From DASYQD01 sp036005845 (GTDB taxonomy: Bacteria; Acidobacteriota; Thermoanaerobaculia; Multivoradales; JAIOJS01): DNA of 64,000 bases. Position 1 is the first letter of the stretch; each line of letters starts with the position of its first letter. Of the stretch, positions 18,916 to 27,373 are shown piece after piece. The notes under the pieces were generated by a model. The model saw only the letters and a list, made by a program, of their open reading frames with translations. It was not told the origin of the DNA and did no database searches. The stretch is taken from positions 116,669 through 180,668 of the forward strand of contig DASYQD010000124.1 of assembly GCA_036005845.1 (NCBI GenBank). Reading direction: 5' to 3'. The position numbers and the translations under genes are program-made.

Positions 18916-19512
18916 ATGAGGGCGGTTCTCCTCGAAGTCAGGCCCGCCGAGCTGGCGCATCGCAAGGCGATCGGTGCCGATCGCTGGGACGAGATGTGGG
19001 AGGGAGTGCTGCACATGACGCCGGCACCGGGCAACGAGCACCAGAGGACCCTCGACGAGCTGATCATCTATCTCGTGCCGCTACTAAGGCGTCGGGGTCG
19101 TGGAACGCTGCGGTCGGGGATCAACGTCTTCGACGAGTCGTCGGCTGAGGAAAACTATCGGATCCCCGACGTCACCTTCGTTGGCTTGGGCCGAGAGGCC
19201 CTGTTCGCCGCCGACGGGATTCGCGGCGGCGGACCAGATGCAGTGATCGAGGTTCGCTCGCCCGACGATGAGACGTACGACAAGCTCCCGTTTTACGCCA
19301 AGTTGGCCGTGGGCGAGGTCCTCGTCATCGATCGCGACAGCAAGCGGCCGGAGGTCTATCGGCTCGCAGGGAGCACCTATGTGCCGGTGTCGGCCGACCG
19401 GGATGGCTGGGTGATCGCCGAGACTATGGGACTCCGCTTCCGCCGGGCTCCGGGCCGCGCTGTGCTCGAAGTCGTCGACATGGACGATCCGCGGGACCAT
19501 ACGGAGATCTGA
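18916..19512 (+). CDS. Uma2-family (DUF820) putative endonuclease
   Basis: 198 residues with a PD-(D/E)xK-like core: IPDVTFVG (about residues 83-90), then VIEVRSPDDETYDKLPFY (about 111-128) with the Glu and Lys of the predicted active site. The family is widespread and multicopy in cyanobacteria and soil bacteria. A nuclease role is predicted, but the biology is unknown. TACCAT ends 6 nt before the ATG and there is no Shine-Dalgarno. It is 18 bases after uvrB. Confidence 0.8.
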   Translation: MRAVLLEVRPAELAHRKAIGADRWDEMWEGVLHMTPAPGNEHQRTLDELIIYLVPLLRRRGRGTLRSGINVFDESSAEENYRIPDVTFVGLGREALFAADGIRGGGPDAVIEVRSPDDETYDKLPFYAKLAVGEVLVIDRDSKRPEVYRLAGSTYVPVSADRDGWVIAETMGLRFRRAPGRAVLEVVDMDDPRDHTEI

Positions 19513-19546
19513 GCGCGCGCCGCGATCTCCGGCCGCTTCAGCGCTC

Positions 19547-22012
19547 CTAATCGGTCAGCGCTACCACCGGATCGATGCGCGCGGCACGGCGCGCCGGCAC
19601 GACGCAAGCGATCAGAGCGACGAGCGCCAGGAGTGCGGTGACCACCGCGACCACTCGTGGCTCGAAGGGCGAGACGCCGTAGAGAGCGCCTGCCAGCGCC
19701 TTCTTGATCGCGAAGACGCCGGCGAAGCCGATGACCAAGCCGACTCCGAGCAGCGTCGCCCCTTCACCGAGGACGAGCTGGAAGACGCGGCCGCTGGCGC
19801 TGCCGAGGGCCATGCGGATGCCGATCTCGCGGCGGCGCTGGCTCACTTGGTAGGCGAGGACGCCGTAGATGCCAACCGTGGCGAGCAGCAGCGCCAGCAG
19901 GCCGAAGCCGGTGGCGAGGCGCATGGCGACGCGGCGGCCGGCGACCGAGTCGGCGACGCGCGCTTCCATCGTTTGCACGTCGAAGAAGGGCAGCTCGGGA
20001 TCGATGGCCGCGAGCTCACGGCGGATCGAGCTGGTCAGCCGCAGGGGATCGCCGCTGCTGCGCACGACGAGCGTGATGGTGCGAGCGCTGGTCTGGGTGT
20101 AGGGAAAGTAGTAGGCGCCGACGCGCTCCTCGGTCGAGGCGAGCCCGCGCTGCTTGACGTCACCCACCACGCCGACGACTTGCAGCCAGCGCGTCTTCGG
20201 TCCCGGGTGCGCGACTTCCTCGGCGCTGTTGGGGCTGTACATGCGCCGGCCGATGGGGTCCTTGCCCGGCCAGAATTTCTCCGCGAGCCGTTTGTCGACG
20301 ACCACTACTCCCGCCGAGGTGGCGGTGTCGCGCTCGTCGATCGGGCGGCCGCGCAGCACCGGGATGCCGAGGGTGGAGAAGTAGCCCGGCGTCACCTCGA
20401 TCTGCGACGGCGAGATGACGGACTCGCCAGGGGCCGGCGTGTAGCCCTCGGCGATGATGACGCTGTCGCTGTAGTTGCCGGCAAACGGCGCGGCACTGGC
20501 GAAGGCGGCGCTGTCGACGCCTGGCAGCGCGCGGATGCGCTCGAGCGCACGAGCTGCAAACGCCGCGCGGTTTGCGTCCTCGGGATATGCCGACGTCGGC
20601 AGGCTGACCTTGCCGCTGAGCACTCCAGCCGGCGCGAAGCCCGGACGCACGCGCAGCAGCTCGTCGAAGCTGGCGAGCAGCAGGCCGGCGCCGAGCAGTA
20701 GTACGAAGGCGAAGGCCACCTGTGCGGCGACCAGGGCCCGCCGCACCGAGCGCGCCCCGCGGCTGGCCGTCCCGGCCCGGCCCTCTTCGCGCAGTGTGCG
20801 CGCGAGGCCGGCGCGCATCCCGTGCGTGAATGGCAGCGCGGCCAGCATCGAGCCGAGGAGCAGGCTGGCAAGGGCCAGCATCCCCAACGTCGGTGCGCCC
20901 AGCGCCACCTCGCTGCCGCGCGGGATGCGGTCCGTCATCGTCGGCGCGAGCCAGCGGAGCACCAGCGCGGCGATCAGCGCGCCGGCGATGCCCGCAGTGA
21001 CCGTGAGCAGCAGGCTCTCCACCAGGAGCTTGCGCAACAGCCGCCACGGTCCCGCCCCCAGCGCCTGCCGGGCCGCCACCTCGCGCACCCGCGCCGTGGC
21101 CCGCACCAGCGCCAGGTTGGCGACGTTGACGCAGCCGATGAGCAGCACGATCAGCACGCCGCCCCAGAGCAGGAACAACGGGCTGCGCACGTCGCGCACC
21201 AACCGCTCCTGCAGCGGCGTGACGTTCGTCGTGTAGCCGGCATCGAGGAGCAGCTGCTTGAGCTCCGGCGTGCGGTCCATGATGGCGGCGTTGAGCGCGT
21301 GGAGCTGCTGCTGCGCCTGCTCGACGGTGGCGCCGTCGCGCAGCCGTGCCACCATCTGGTAGTTGTTGCTGTGCCGCTGCGATTCGGCGCGGTCTTCGGC
21401 GGTGAAGGCGAGCGGTAGCCAGAAGGCCGGCTCGGCATCGATGAAGACGAAGTCGCGCGGCAGCACGCCGATGACCGTGTGCGGCACGCCGTTGACGCGC
21501 AGCTGCTTGCCGATGGCGTCGTCGCTGCCGGCGTAGAGCCGCTGCCAGAGGCCGTAGCCGAGCACGATCTGGTGGTCCTGGCCGGGCACGCCGTCGCGCT
21601 CCTCGAGCAGCCGGCCGCGCCACGGCTTCGCGCGCAGGAGCGAGAAGAGCGACGGGGTGGCCAGCGCGCCGGTGACGCGCTCGACCCCATCGCGGGTGCC
21701 GAGCGAGCGGCCGGTCTGGTCGTAGAGCGCCACCTCGGCGAAGGCGGGGACATGCTCGCGGCGGTCGAAGTAGTCGGGGACGCTGTTGTCGCCCTCGGCC
21801 ACTCCCGCCTTCGGATAGCTGTTGGCCACCCACACCAGCCGTTCGGGCCGCGGCACCGGCAGCGGCCGCAGCACCACCGAATCCACCACCGTGAACACCA
21901 CGGCGTTGGCCGCCAGGCAGAGCGTGAGGGTGACGAGCACGGGCAGCGCGAAGGTCTTGTCGCGTGCCATCGCGCGCAGTGCGATGCGGATCTCGCCGAG
22001 CAGCTCGGACAT
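19547..22012 (-). CDS. ABC transporter permease, MacB/FtsX (ADOP) family
   Basis: 821 residues. Architecture: TM helix (about residues 21-45, LPVLVTLTLCLAANAVVFTV), a large periplasmic MacB_PCD domain, three TM helices with the FtsX fold (about 275-400), a second TM/periplasmic/FtsX half (about 425-815). This duplicated form without its own ATPase is the ADOP (Acidobacterial duplicated orphan permease) type. The ending PARRAARIDPVVALTD is typical. No ATP-binding partner is encoded nearby. MacB relatives act as mechanotransmission pumps or lipoprotein extractors; the substrate is unknown. AGGAGG precedes the start. Its upstream region is shared with uvrC. Confidence 0.87.
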   Translation of the reverse strand: MSELLGEIRIALRAMARDKTFALPVLVTLTLCLAANAVVFTVVDSVVLRPLPVPRPERLVWVANSYPKAGVAEGDNSVPDYFDRREHVPAFAEVALYDQTGRSLGTRDGVERVTGALATPSLFSLLRAKPWRGRLLEERDGVPGQDHQIVLGYGLWQRLYAGSDDAIGKQLRVNGVPHTVIGVLPRDFVFIDAEPAFWLPLAFTAEDRAESQRHSNNYQMVARLRDGATVEQAQQQLHALNAAIMDRTPELKQLLLDAGYTTNVTPLQERLVRDVRSPLFLLWGGVLIVLLIGCVNVANLALVRATARVREVAARQALGAGPWRLLRKLLVESLLLTVTAGIAGALIAALVLRWLAPTMTDRIPRGSEVALGAPTLGMLALASLLLGSMLAALPFTHGMRAGLARTLREEGRAGTASRGARSVRRALVAAQVAFAFVLLLGAGLLLASFDELLRVRPGFAPAGVLSGKVSLPTSAYPEDANRAAFAARALERIRALPGVDSAAFASAAPFAGNYSDSVIIAEGYTPAPGESVISPSQIEVTPGYFSTLGIPVLRGRPIDERDTATSAGVVVVDKRLAEKFWPGKDPIGRRMYSPNSAEEVAHPGPKTRWLQVVGVVGDVKQRGLASTEERVGAYYFPYTQTSARTITLVVRSSGDPLRLTSSIRRELAAIDPELPFFDVQTMEARVADSVAGRRVAMRLATGFGLLALLLATVGIYGVLAYQVSQRRREIGIRMALGSASGRVFQLVLGEGATLLGVGLVIGFAGVFAIKKALAGALYGVSPFEPRVVAVVTALLALVALIACVVPARRAARIDPVVALTD

Positions 22013-22106
22013 GGGTGGGCCTCCTGTCTCGCCCTACGCGGCTTGGCGCCCGCGGGTTTCGCTGAGCTGCGGTCGAGACACCTCGGCGGCTACGCTATGG
22101 CCGCGC

Positions 22107-23942
22107 ATGCTCGACAACGTTCAGGAACGCATCCGCGCCCTTCCCGACAGCCCCGGCATCTACGTCTTCCGCGACGCCGCCGGCCTGCCGCTCTACGTCG
22201 GCAAGGCGAAGTCGCTCAAGCGGCGGGTCGTCCACTACGTCGGCGAGCAGGCGGACTCTCGCCTGCAGGCGATGGTGGCCGAGGCGGCGGAGCTGGAGTT
22301 CGTCGCCGCCGACACCGAGGCCGAGGCGCTGCTGCTCGAGAACAGCTGGATCAAGCGCGCGCAGCCGCGCTACAACATCCGGCTTCGCGACGACAAGACG
22401 TACCCGTACCTCAAGCTGACGGTGGGGGAGGAGTGGCCGCGGCTGGTCTTCACCCGCCGCATCGGCGGCGACGGTGCCGCCTACTTCGGACCGTTCCTTC
22501 CCGGCGGCCTCGCCCGCCGCGCCATCAAGCTGGTACAGAAGCTGTTCAAGGTGCGCGTCTGCCGCATCCCGATCGACGGCTCGCTGCCGCGGCCTTGCCT
22601 CTACTACGACATGCGCCGTTGTCTCGGGCCGTGTGTCGCCGGGCTGACGACGGCCGAGGAGTACCGCGCCGCCGTCGACCAGGCGCGGCTCTTCCTCGCC
22701 GGCCGCACCGATGAGCTGATGCGCAAGCTGCGCCGCGACATGGAGGCGTCCGCCGAGGCGCTGGAGTTCGAGCGCGCCGCCCAGCTTCGCGACCTGCTCG
22801 CCGACGTCGAGGAGGTGCAGGGCCGCCAGAAGCTTGCCTCGGTGCGGGGCGAGGACGTCGACGTGTACGGCTTCCACGTCGCCGGCGGCAACGCCGCGGT
22901 GGTGATCCTGGTGATGCGCGGCGGCCAGGTGCTCGACCGCCGCGAGCTGTTCTGGGAGGGCGAGGGCCAGATCGAGCCGGCGCGGCTCGTCGCCGAGCTG
23001 CTGCCGCAGGTTTACGCCACCACCACCTTCATCCCCAAGGAGATCCACCTGCCGCTGCCGGTGGAGGGCGTCGAGGCGCTGGAGGAGTGGCTGTCGGGCC
23101 GCAAGGGCGAGCGCGTCTACGCCCGCTTCCCCGAGCGCGGCGAGAAGGCGCAGCGGGTGCAGCTCGCCATGCACAACGCGCAGCTCGCGCACCGGCGGCG
23201 CTTCCGCGGCCAGAAGCAGCACCAGGCGGGCGCGGTGGCGCTCGCCCGCCACCTCGGCCTCGCCGAGCCGCCGCAGCGCGTCGAGGGCTTCGACATCTCG
23301 CACTTCCAGGGCGGCGAGACGGTGGCCTCGCTCGTCGTCTGGGAGGCGGGAAAGATGCGCAAGTCCGACTACCGCAGCTTCAACATCCGCGAGCTCACCG
23401 GACCGGACGACCCGGCGTCGATCGCGCAGGCGGTCGAGCGCCGCTACAAGCGCGTGCTGGAGGAGGTCGGCGCCATGCCCGACCTGGTGCTCATCGACGG
23501 CGGCCGCGCGCAGCTCAACGCCGCGCTCCACGCGCTCGCGAAGCTGGGCGTCGAGGAGACGCCGGTGGTGGCGCTGGCCAAGCGCGAGGAGGAGATCTAC
23601 CTGCCGGCGCGGCCGGAGCCGCTCCGCCTGCCGCGCAAGGATGCCGGCCTGCAGGTGCTGCAGCGGGTGCGCGACGAGGCGCATCGCTTCGCCGTCTCGC
23701 GCCATCGCGCGCGGCGGCAGAAGCGCACGCTGGTGAGCCGCCTCGACCAGCTCGCCGGCGTCGGTCCCGGTCGCCGTCGCATGTTGCTGCAGCGGTTCGG
23801 CAGCTTCAGCGGCGTCCAGCGCGCTACTCGCGAGGAGCTGCAGGCCGCGCTCGGCCCGCGCCTCGGCGACCGCGTGCACGGGCAGCTCCACGCGCCGCCG
23901 CCGCTGCCGGAGACCGCACCGCCCGGCGAGGCGCCGGGTTAG
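22107..23942 (+). CDS. uvrC: Excinuclease ABC subunit C
   Basis: 611 residues. UvrC cuts on both sides of a lesion held by UvrB. The N-terminal GIY-YIG nuclease shows GIYVF and LYVGKAKSLKRR (residues about 15-37), the UVR domain is near 205-240 (LEFERAAQLRDLL), the RNase H-like domain contains FDISHFQGGETVAS and VLIDGGRAQL, and the C-terminus has the helix-hairpin-helix LAGVGPGRRRMLLQRFGSF. The start at 22107 matches the family; the frame is open upstream without homology. GCTATGG lies just before the ATG and no Shine-Dalgarno is seen. Confidence 0.97.
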   Translation: MLDNVQERIRALPDSPGIYVFRDAAGLPLYVGKAKSLKRRVVHYVGEQADSRLQAMVAEAAELEFVAADTEAEALLLENSWIKRAQPRYNIRLRDDKTYPYLKLTVGEEWPRLVFTRRIGGDGAAYFGPFLPGGLARRAIKLVQKLFKVRVCRIPIDGSLPRPCLYYDMRRCLGPCVAGLTTAEEYRAAVDQARLFLAGRTDELMRKLRRDMEASAEALEFERAAQLRDLLADVEEVQGRQKLASVRGEDVDVYGFHVAGGNAAVVILVMRGGQVLDRRELFWEGEGQIEPARLVAELLPQVYATTTFIPKEIHLPLPVEGVEALEEWLSGRKGERVYARFPERGEKAQRVQLAMHNAQLAHRRRFRGQKQHQAGAVALARHLGLAEPPQRVEGFDISHFQGGETVASLVVWEAGKMRKSDYRSFNIRELTGPDDPASIAQAVERRYKRVLEEVGAMPDLVLIDGGRAQLNAALHALAKLGVEETPVVALAKREEEIYLPARPEPLRLPRKDAGLQVLQRVRDEAHRFAVSRHRARRQKRTLVSRLDQLAGVGPGRRRMLLQRFGSFSGVQRATREELQAALGPRLGDRVHGQLHAPPPLPETAPPGEAPG

Positions 23943-23956
23943 GATTCCGGCGGCCG

Positions 23957-24778
23957 ATGCCGGACCAGCGGGACATGGGGGGTGAGGGCGGACTGGTGCC
24001 GCCGGCGCTGCTGGCGCGTCTCGAGGAGCGCATCCGCGAAGACCTCCACGAGTCGCCGCCGACGCGCGACAGCCAGCTCCTGCGGCGCGAGGTCGCCCAG
24101 CTGCTGCCGAAGGCCGGCGCCGTCGGGCTCTACGAGTATCTCGGCATCTCGGTCGGCGCCACCACCGGCGAGGTGACGCAGGCATTCATCGAGCTCGGGC
24201 GCCGCATTCACCCTTCGCTGCACGGCTGGCTCGACCTGCCCGAGGCGGTGCTGCGGCTGCTCTTCGAGCACGCCGCGCATGCCTACCTCGTGCTCAGCGA
24301 CCCGCTGCGCCGCAAGGAGTACGACCGCGAGCACTCGGCGCCTCCCGAGCCCGAGCTGCGCAGCGAGCAGGAGCTCGCCGAGGTGCGGCGCGAGATGGCA
24401 CGCCGCGCGTTCCGGCGCGCGCAGTCGCTGATGAAGTCGGAGCAGTATCACTACGTCGTCGAGCTGCTGCGCGAGCCGGTGCACTGGGACCCGCGGCCGG
24501 AGTCGCTAGCGCTGCTCGCCGAGGCGCAGGCGAAGAACCCGAAATGGCGCGTCGCCGCGCTGGAGAACCTGCAGCACGCCGTGCGGCTGGCGCCGGACGA
24601 CCCCGCCTACCGCCTCAAGCTCGGCCGCCTGCTCGAGGACATGGAGCGGACGAGCGACGCCATCGCGGAGTACAGGGCGGTGCTCGAGAAGGTACCCAAC
24701 CAGCCTGACGCCACGGCAGGTCTCGAGCGCTTGGGAGCCCAGCCCGCAGCCAAGCAGCGCAAGGGCTGGCTGCGCTGA
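23957..24778 (+). CDS. J-domain-like and TPR protein (HPD motif degenerate)
   Basis: 273 residues. Residues about 53-115 resemble a J domain: GLYEYLGISVGATTGEVTQAF, then a helix ending ELGRRIHPSLHG, then VLSDPLRRKEYDRE. The invariant His-Pro-Asp tripeptide reads His-Pro-Ser. The C-terminal half (about 140-262) has helical TPR-like repeats (YHYVVELLREPVHWDP, AIAEYRAVLEKVPNQPDA). It may be a scaffold that no longer stimulates DnaK ATPase; this is inference. The start at 23957 has no clear ribosome-binding site. It ends 48 bases before the RNase P RNA. Confidence 0.72.
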   Translation: MPDQRDMGGEGGLVPPALLARLEERIREDLHESPPTRDSQLLRREVAQLLPKAGAVGLYEYLGISVGATTGEVTQAFIELGRRIHPSLHGWLDLPEAVLRLLFEHAAHAYLVLSDPLRRKEYDREHSAPPEPELRSEQELAEVRREMARRAFRRAQSLMKSEQYHYVVELLREPVHWDPRPESLALLAEAQAKNPKWRVAALENLQHAVRLAPDDPAYRLKLGRLLEDMERTSDAIAEYRAVLEKVPNQPDATAGLERLGAQPAAKQRKGWLR

Positions 24779-24813
24779 GCGGCGGCGGGAAGGCCGCCTT
24801 CGCGCGCCGCTGT

Positions 24814-24819
24814 TATCAT
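24814..24819 (+). promoter_or_regulatory. -10 element of rnpB
   Basis: TATCAT lies 7 nt before the inferred 5' end of the RNase P RNA. The position fits a sigma-70 -10 box and gives an internal ruler for -10 to start-site spacing in this genome. No convincing -35 box is seen. Confidence 0.6.
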
Positions 24820-24826
24820 CGAAGGT

Positions 24827-25270
<444 letters not shown>

Positions 25271-25330
25271 CCTTCCCCCGCGACTGTCGGCATCGATCGT
25301 GTAGCACGGTCGCCTCGAGGGGAGGATGCG

Positions 25331-25840
25331 ATGAGACACGAATGCCGACGGTCCCTGGCGATCGACCTGTTGCTCGGCGCCGCCGCGGGCGCCGGAGCCA
25401 CCTGGTTGATGGATAGGGCGACGACCGTGCTGCAGGAGCGGCAACCAGAAGAAGTGACGAAGCGGGAAAACGCCGCGCGCGGCGGCAAGACGGCGTATGA
25501 GATCGCGGCCGAGAAAGCGGCCGGCTTGGTGAAACGCAAGCTGGCGCCGCGGCAGCGCAAGAAGCTGGGCGCCGCGATGCACTGGGCGCTCGGCACCACC
25601 GCCGGCGCGCTCTACGGCGTGCTCCGGAACCGCCTGCCGCGGCTCGGTATGGGCTCCGGCCTGGCCTATGGCGTCGCCTTCTGGCTGCTCATGGACGAGG
25701 CCGCGCTCGCGGCGCTGCGGCTGACGCCGCCGCCGAGCGAGTTCCCGTGGCAGACGCATGCGCGCGGGCTCGCGGGGCACCTCGTGCTGGGTGCGGGCGT
25801 CGAGGCGGCTTTCGACGTCGCCGACCGCCTCGCGGCCTGA
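25331..25840 (+). CDS. DUF1440/YagU-like membrane protein
   Basis: 169 residues with hydrophobic stretches at about 9-25, 78-97 and 103-125 and a terminal amphipathic region. The segment LAYGVAFWLLMDEAALAALRL followed by FPWQTHARGLAGHLVLG resembles the DUF1440 (YagU) inner-membrane family. The biochemical role is unknown; the E. coli relative is linked to acid tolerance. A clear GGGGAGG lies 6-12 nt before the ATG. Confidence 0.65.
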   Translation: MRHECRRSLAIDLLLGAAAGAGATWLMDRATTVLQERQPEEVTKRENAARGGKTAYEIAAEKAAGLVKRKLAPRQRKKLGAAMHWALGTTAGALYGVLRNRLPRLGMGSGLAYGVAFWLLMDEAALAALRLTPPPSEFPWQTHARGLAGHLVLGAGVEAAFDVADRLAA

Positions 25841-25919
25841 GGGGCGCGCCTTTCCGGGTGTCAAGCTGGTCGCCCTGATGGGCGAGACGCGCGAATCCCG
25901 GAACGCGTAGGCTCGCGCC

Positions 25920-26600
25920 ATGGCGTCCTCGCTGGCTCGCCGGGCCTTCAAGCCGATCTACTGGCTCTACTACTCGGCGCTCTTTGGCCGGCGGTTTCCG
26001 GGCGCGCGCTGGTTGGCGCGGCGGGTGGACGCGTGGGAGGCCGCGACGGGCCGCGGCGACGCGCCCGCAGAGAAGTGGGCTTGGGAAGAGGGCTACCGAA
26101 GCGGCCGCTGGGCGTTCATGCGCGAGCTCGACGAGGCGGCGCGGTACGCGGTGATCGCCGCGTTCGCACAGAGGCTCGCTCCGGGGGGCGCCGTGTTGGA
26201 CCTCGGCTGCGGCGAGGGGCTGCTGGTCGACGCGCTGCGGCCGCTCGGCTATCGCAAGTACTTCGGTATCGACCTGTCGGAGGCGGCGATCGCTCAGGCG
26301 GCTTCGCGCGCCGATGCGAGCACCACGTTCCTGGCCGCCGACGCCGAGGGCGAGCCGCCGGCGGGACCGTGGAACGTCGTCGTCTTCAACGAGAGCGTCT
26401 ACTACTTTCGCGATCCGCTGGCGACGCTGCGGCGATACGAGAGCGTGCTGGCGCCGGGCGGCGCGTTCGTCGTCTCGACGTTCCGCTCGCGACGCGCCGA
26501 GGCCGTCGTCCGCGCCTTGTTGCGTCGCTACCGCGAGCTCGAGGCGACGACGGTCAGCAACGCGAAGGGGAGTTGGACCGTGCGCGTGCTCACTCTCTAG
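25920..26600 (+). CDS. Class I SAM-dependent methyltransferase
   Basis: 226 residues. The SAM-binding motif I is VLDLGCGEGLL (about residues 91-101), followed by YFGIDLSEAAIAQA (motif II) and FNESVYYFRDPLATLRR. Small-molecule or lipid/sugar substrates are typical of this Methyltransf_11/25-like fold; the substrate is unknown. The N-terminal Arg-rich helical stretch with SLARRAFKPIYWLYYSALFGR may associate with membranes. It is convergent with the deacetylase, and the two stops overlap in CTAG. Confidence 0.82.
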   Translation: MASSLARRAFKPIYWLYYSALFGRRFPGARWLARRVDAWEAATGRGDAPAEKWAWEEGYRSGRWAFMRELDEAARYAVIAAFAQRLAPGGAVLDLGCGEGLLVDALRPLGYRKYFGIDLSEAAIAQAASRADASTTFLAADAEGEPPAGPWNVVVFNESVYYFRDPLATLRRYESVLAPGGAFVVSTFRSRRAEAVVRALLRRYRELEATTVSNAKGSWTVRVLTL

Positions 26601-27373
26601 ATCAGCTTTTGGTGAAAAGCCCCCGGCAGCCGGTGGTAGTGGTGCCAATAGACGGGCCGGCCGATTCGGAGCAGCTCGGGCACGGTGACGAAGCGGTGGG
26701 TCGGCGTGAGGCTCGCCAGCAGGGTGGCGAGCGCTTGGCGCATCGGCGCGCGGTCGCGGTAACGGCTGTCTTCGGTGACGTAGAGGCTGTCGTGGAAGAC
26801 GACGATGCTGCCGCGCCGCAGTCGGCGCATCGTGCGCGCGACCAGGTGCTCGGCAGGGTGGTCGCGCCAGTCCTCGGCCGCCACGTCCCAGCCGACGATT
26901 CGATAGCCGGCGCGTCGCGCGTCGAGCAGCGAGGCGACGTTCTGCTCTCCGAACGGCGGACGGAAGAGCGGTACGTTATTTGGGCCCAGCGCATCGGCGG
27001 TGCGACGAAGTCGCTCGCGGCGCCCGCGGCTGTCGAGGCGCACGAAGGAGGCGTGGTCCCACGAGTGGTTGGCGATGGCGTGTCCGGCGGCGATGACGCG
27101 TGCGACGAGCTGCGGGTGCGCCTCGGCGCGGCGGCCGACCATGAAGAAGGTCGCGTGCGCGTCGTAGCCGGCGAGCAGATCGAGCACACGCGGCGTCTCC
27201 TCGGGATCGGGCCCGTCGTCGAAGGTGAGCGCGATCGCCGGCTCCGTCGTGGCGACCCGAACGAGGGTGCCGAGCGGCCGGGCCGTCACCGCGATCAGTC
27301 GCTTGAGGAGCTCCTTGGCGCGCTCGCCCGGTCGCCGAAGCTCCTGCTCATAAGGCAGCAGCGGCGCGCTCAC
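26597..27373 (-). CDS. Polysaccharide deacetylase (NodB domain)
   Basis: 258 residues from a GTG start that overlaps the flippase stop by 4 bases. The NodB motifs are in order: TFDDGPD (about residues 50-56, catalytic base and metal Asp), HSWDH (the two metal His), RPPFGEQN, and GWDVAAEDWRDH. Such CE4 enzymes remove N-acetyl or O-acetyl groups from chitin-, peptidoglycan- or exopolysaccharide-type chains. There is no signal peptide, so a cytoplasmic lipid-linked or nucleotide-linked sugar is plausible. Coupling to the flippase suggests work on an exported glycan. Confidence 0.88.
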   Translation of the reverse strand: MSAPLLPYEQELRRPGERAKELLKRLIAVTARPLGTLVRVATTEPAIALTFDDGPDPEETPRVLDLLAGYDAHATFFMVGRRAEAHPQLVARVIAAGHAIANHSWDHASFVRLDSRGRRERLRRTADALGPNNVPLFRPPFGEQNVASLLDARRAGYRIVGWDVAAEDWRDHPAEHLVARTMRRLRRGSIVVFHDSLYVTEDSRYRDRAPMRQALATLLASLTPTHRFVTVPELLRIGRPVYWHHYHRLPGAFHQKLI

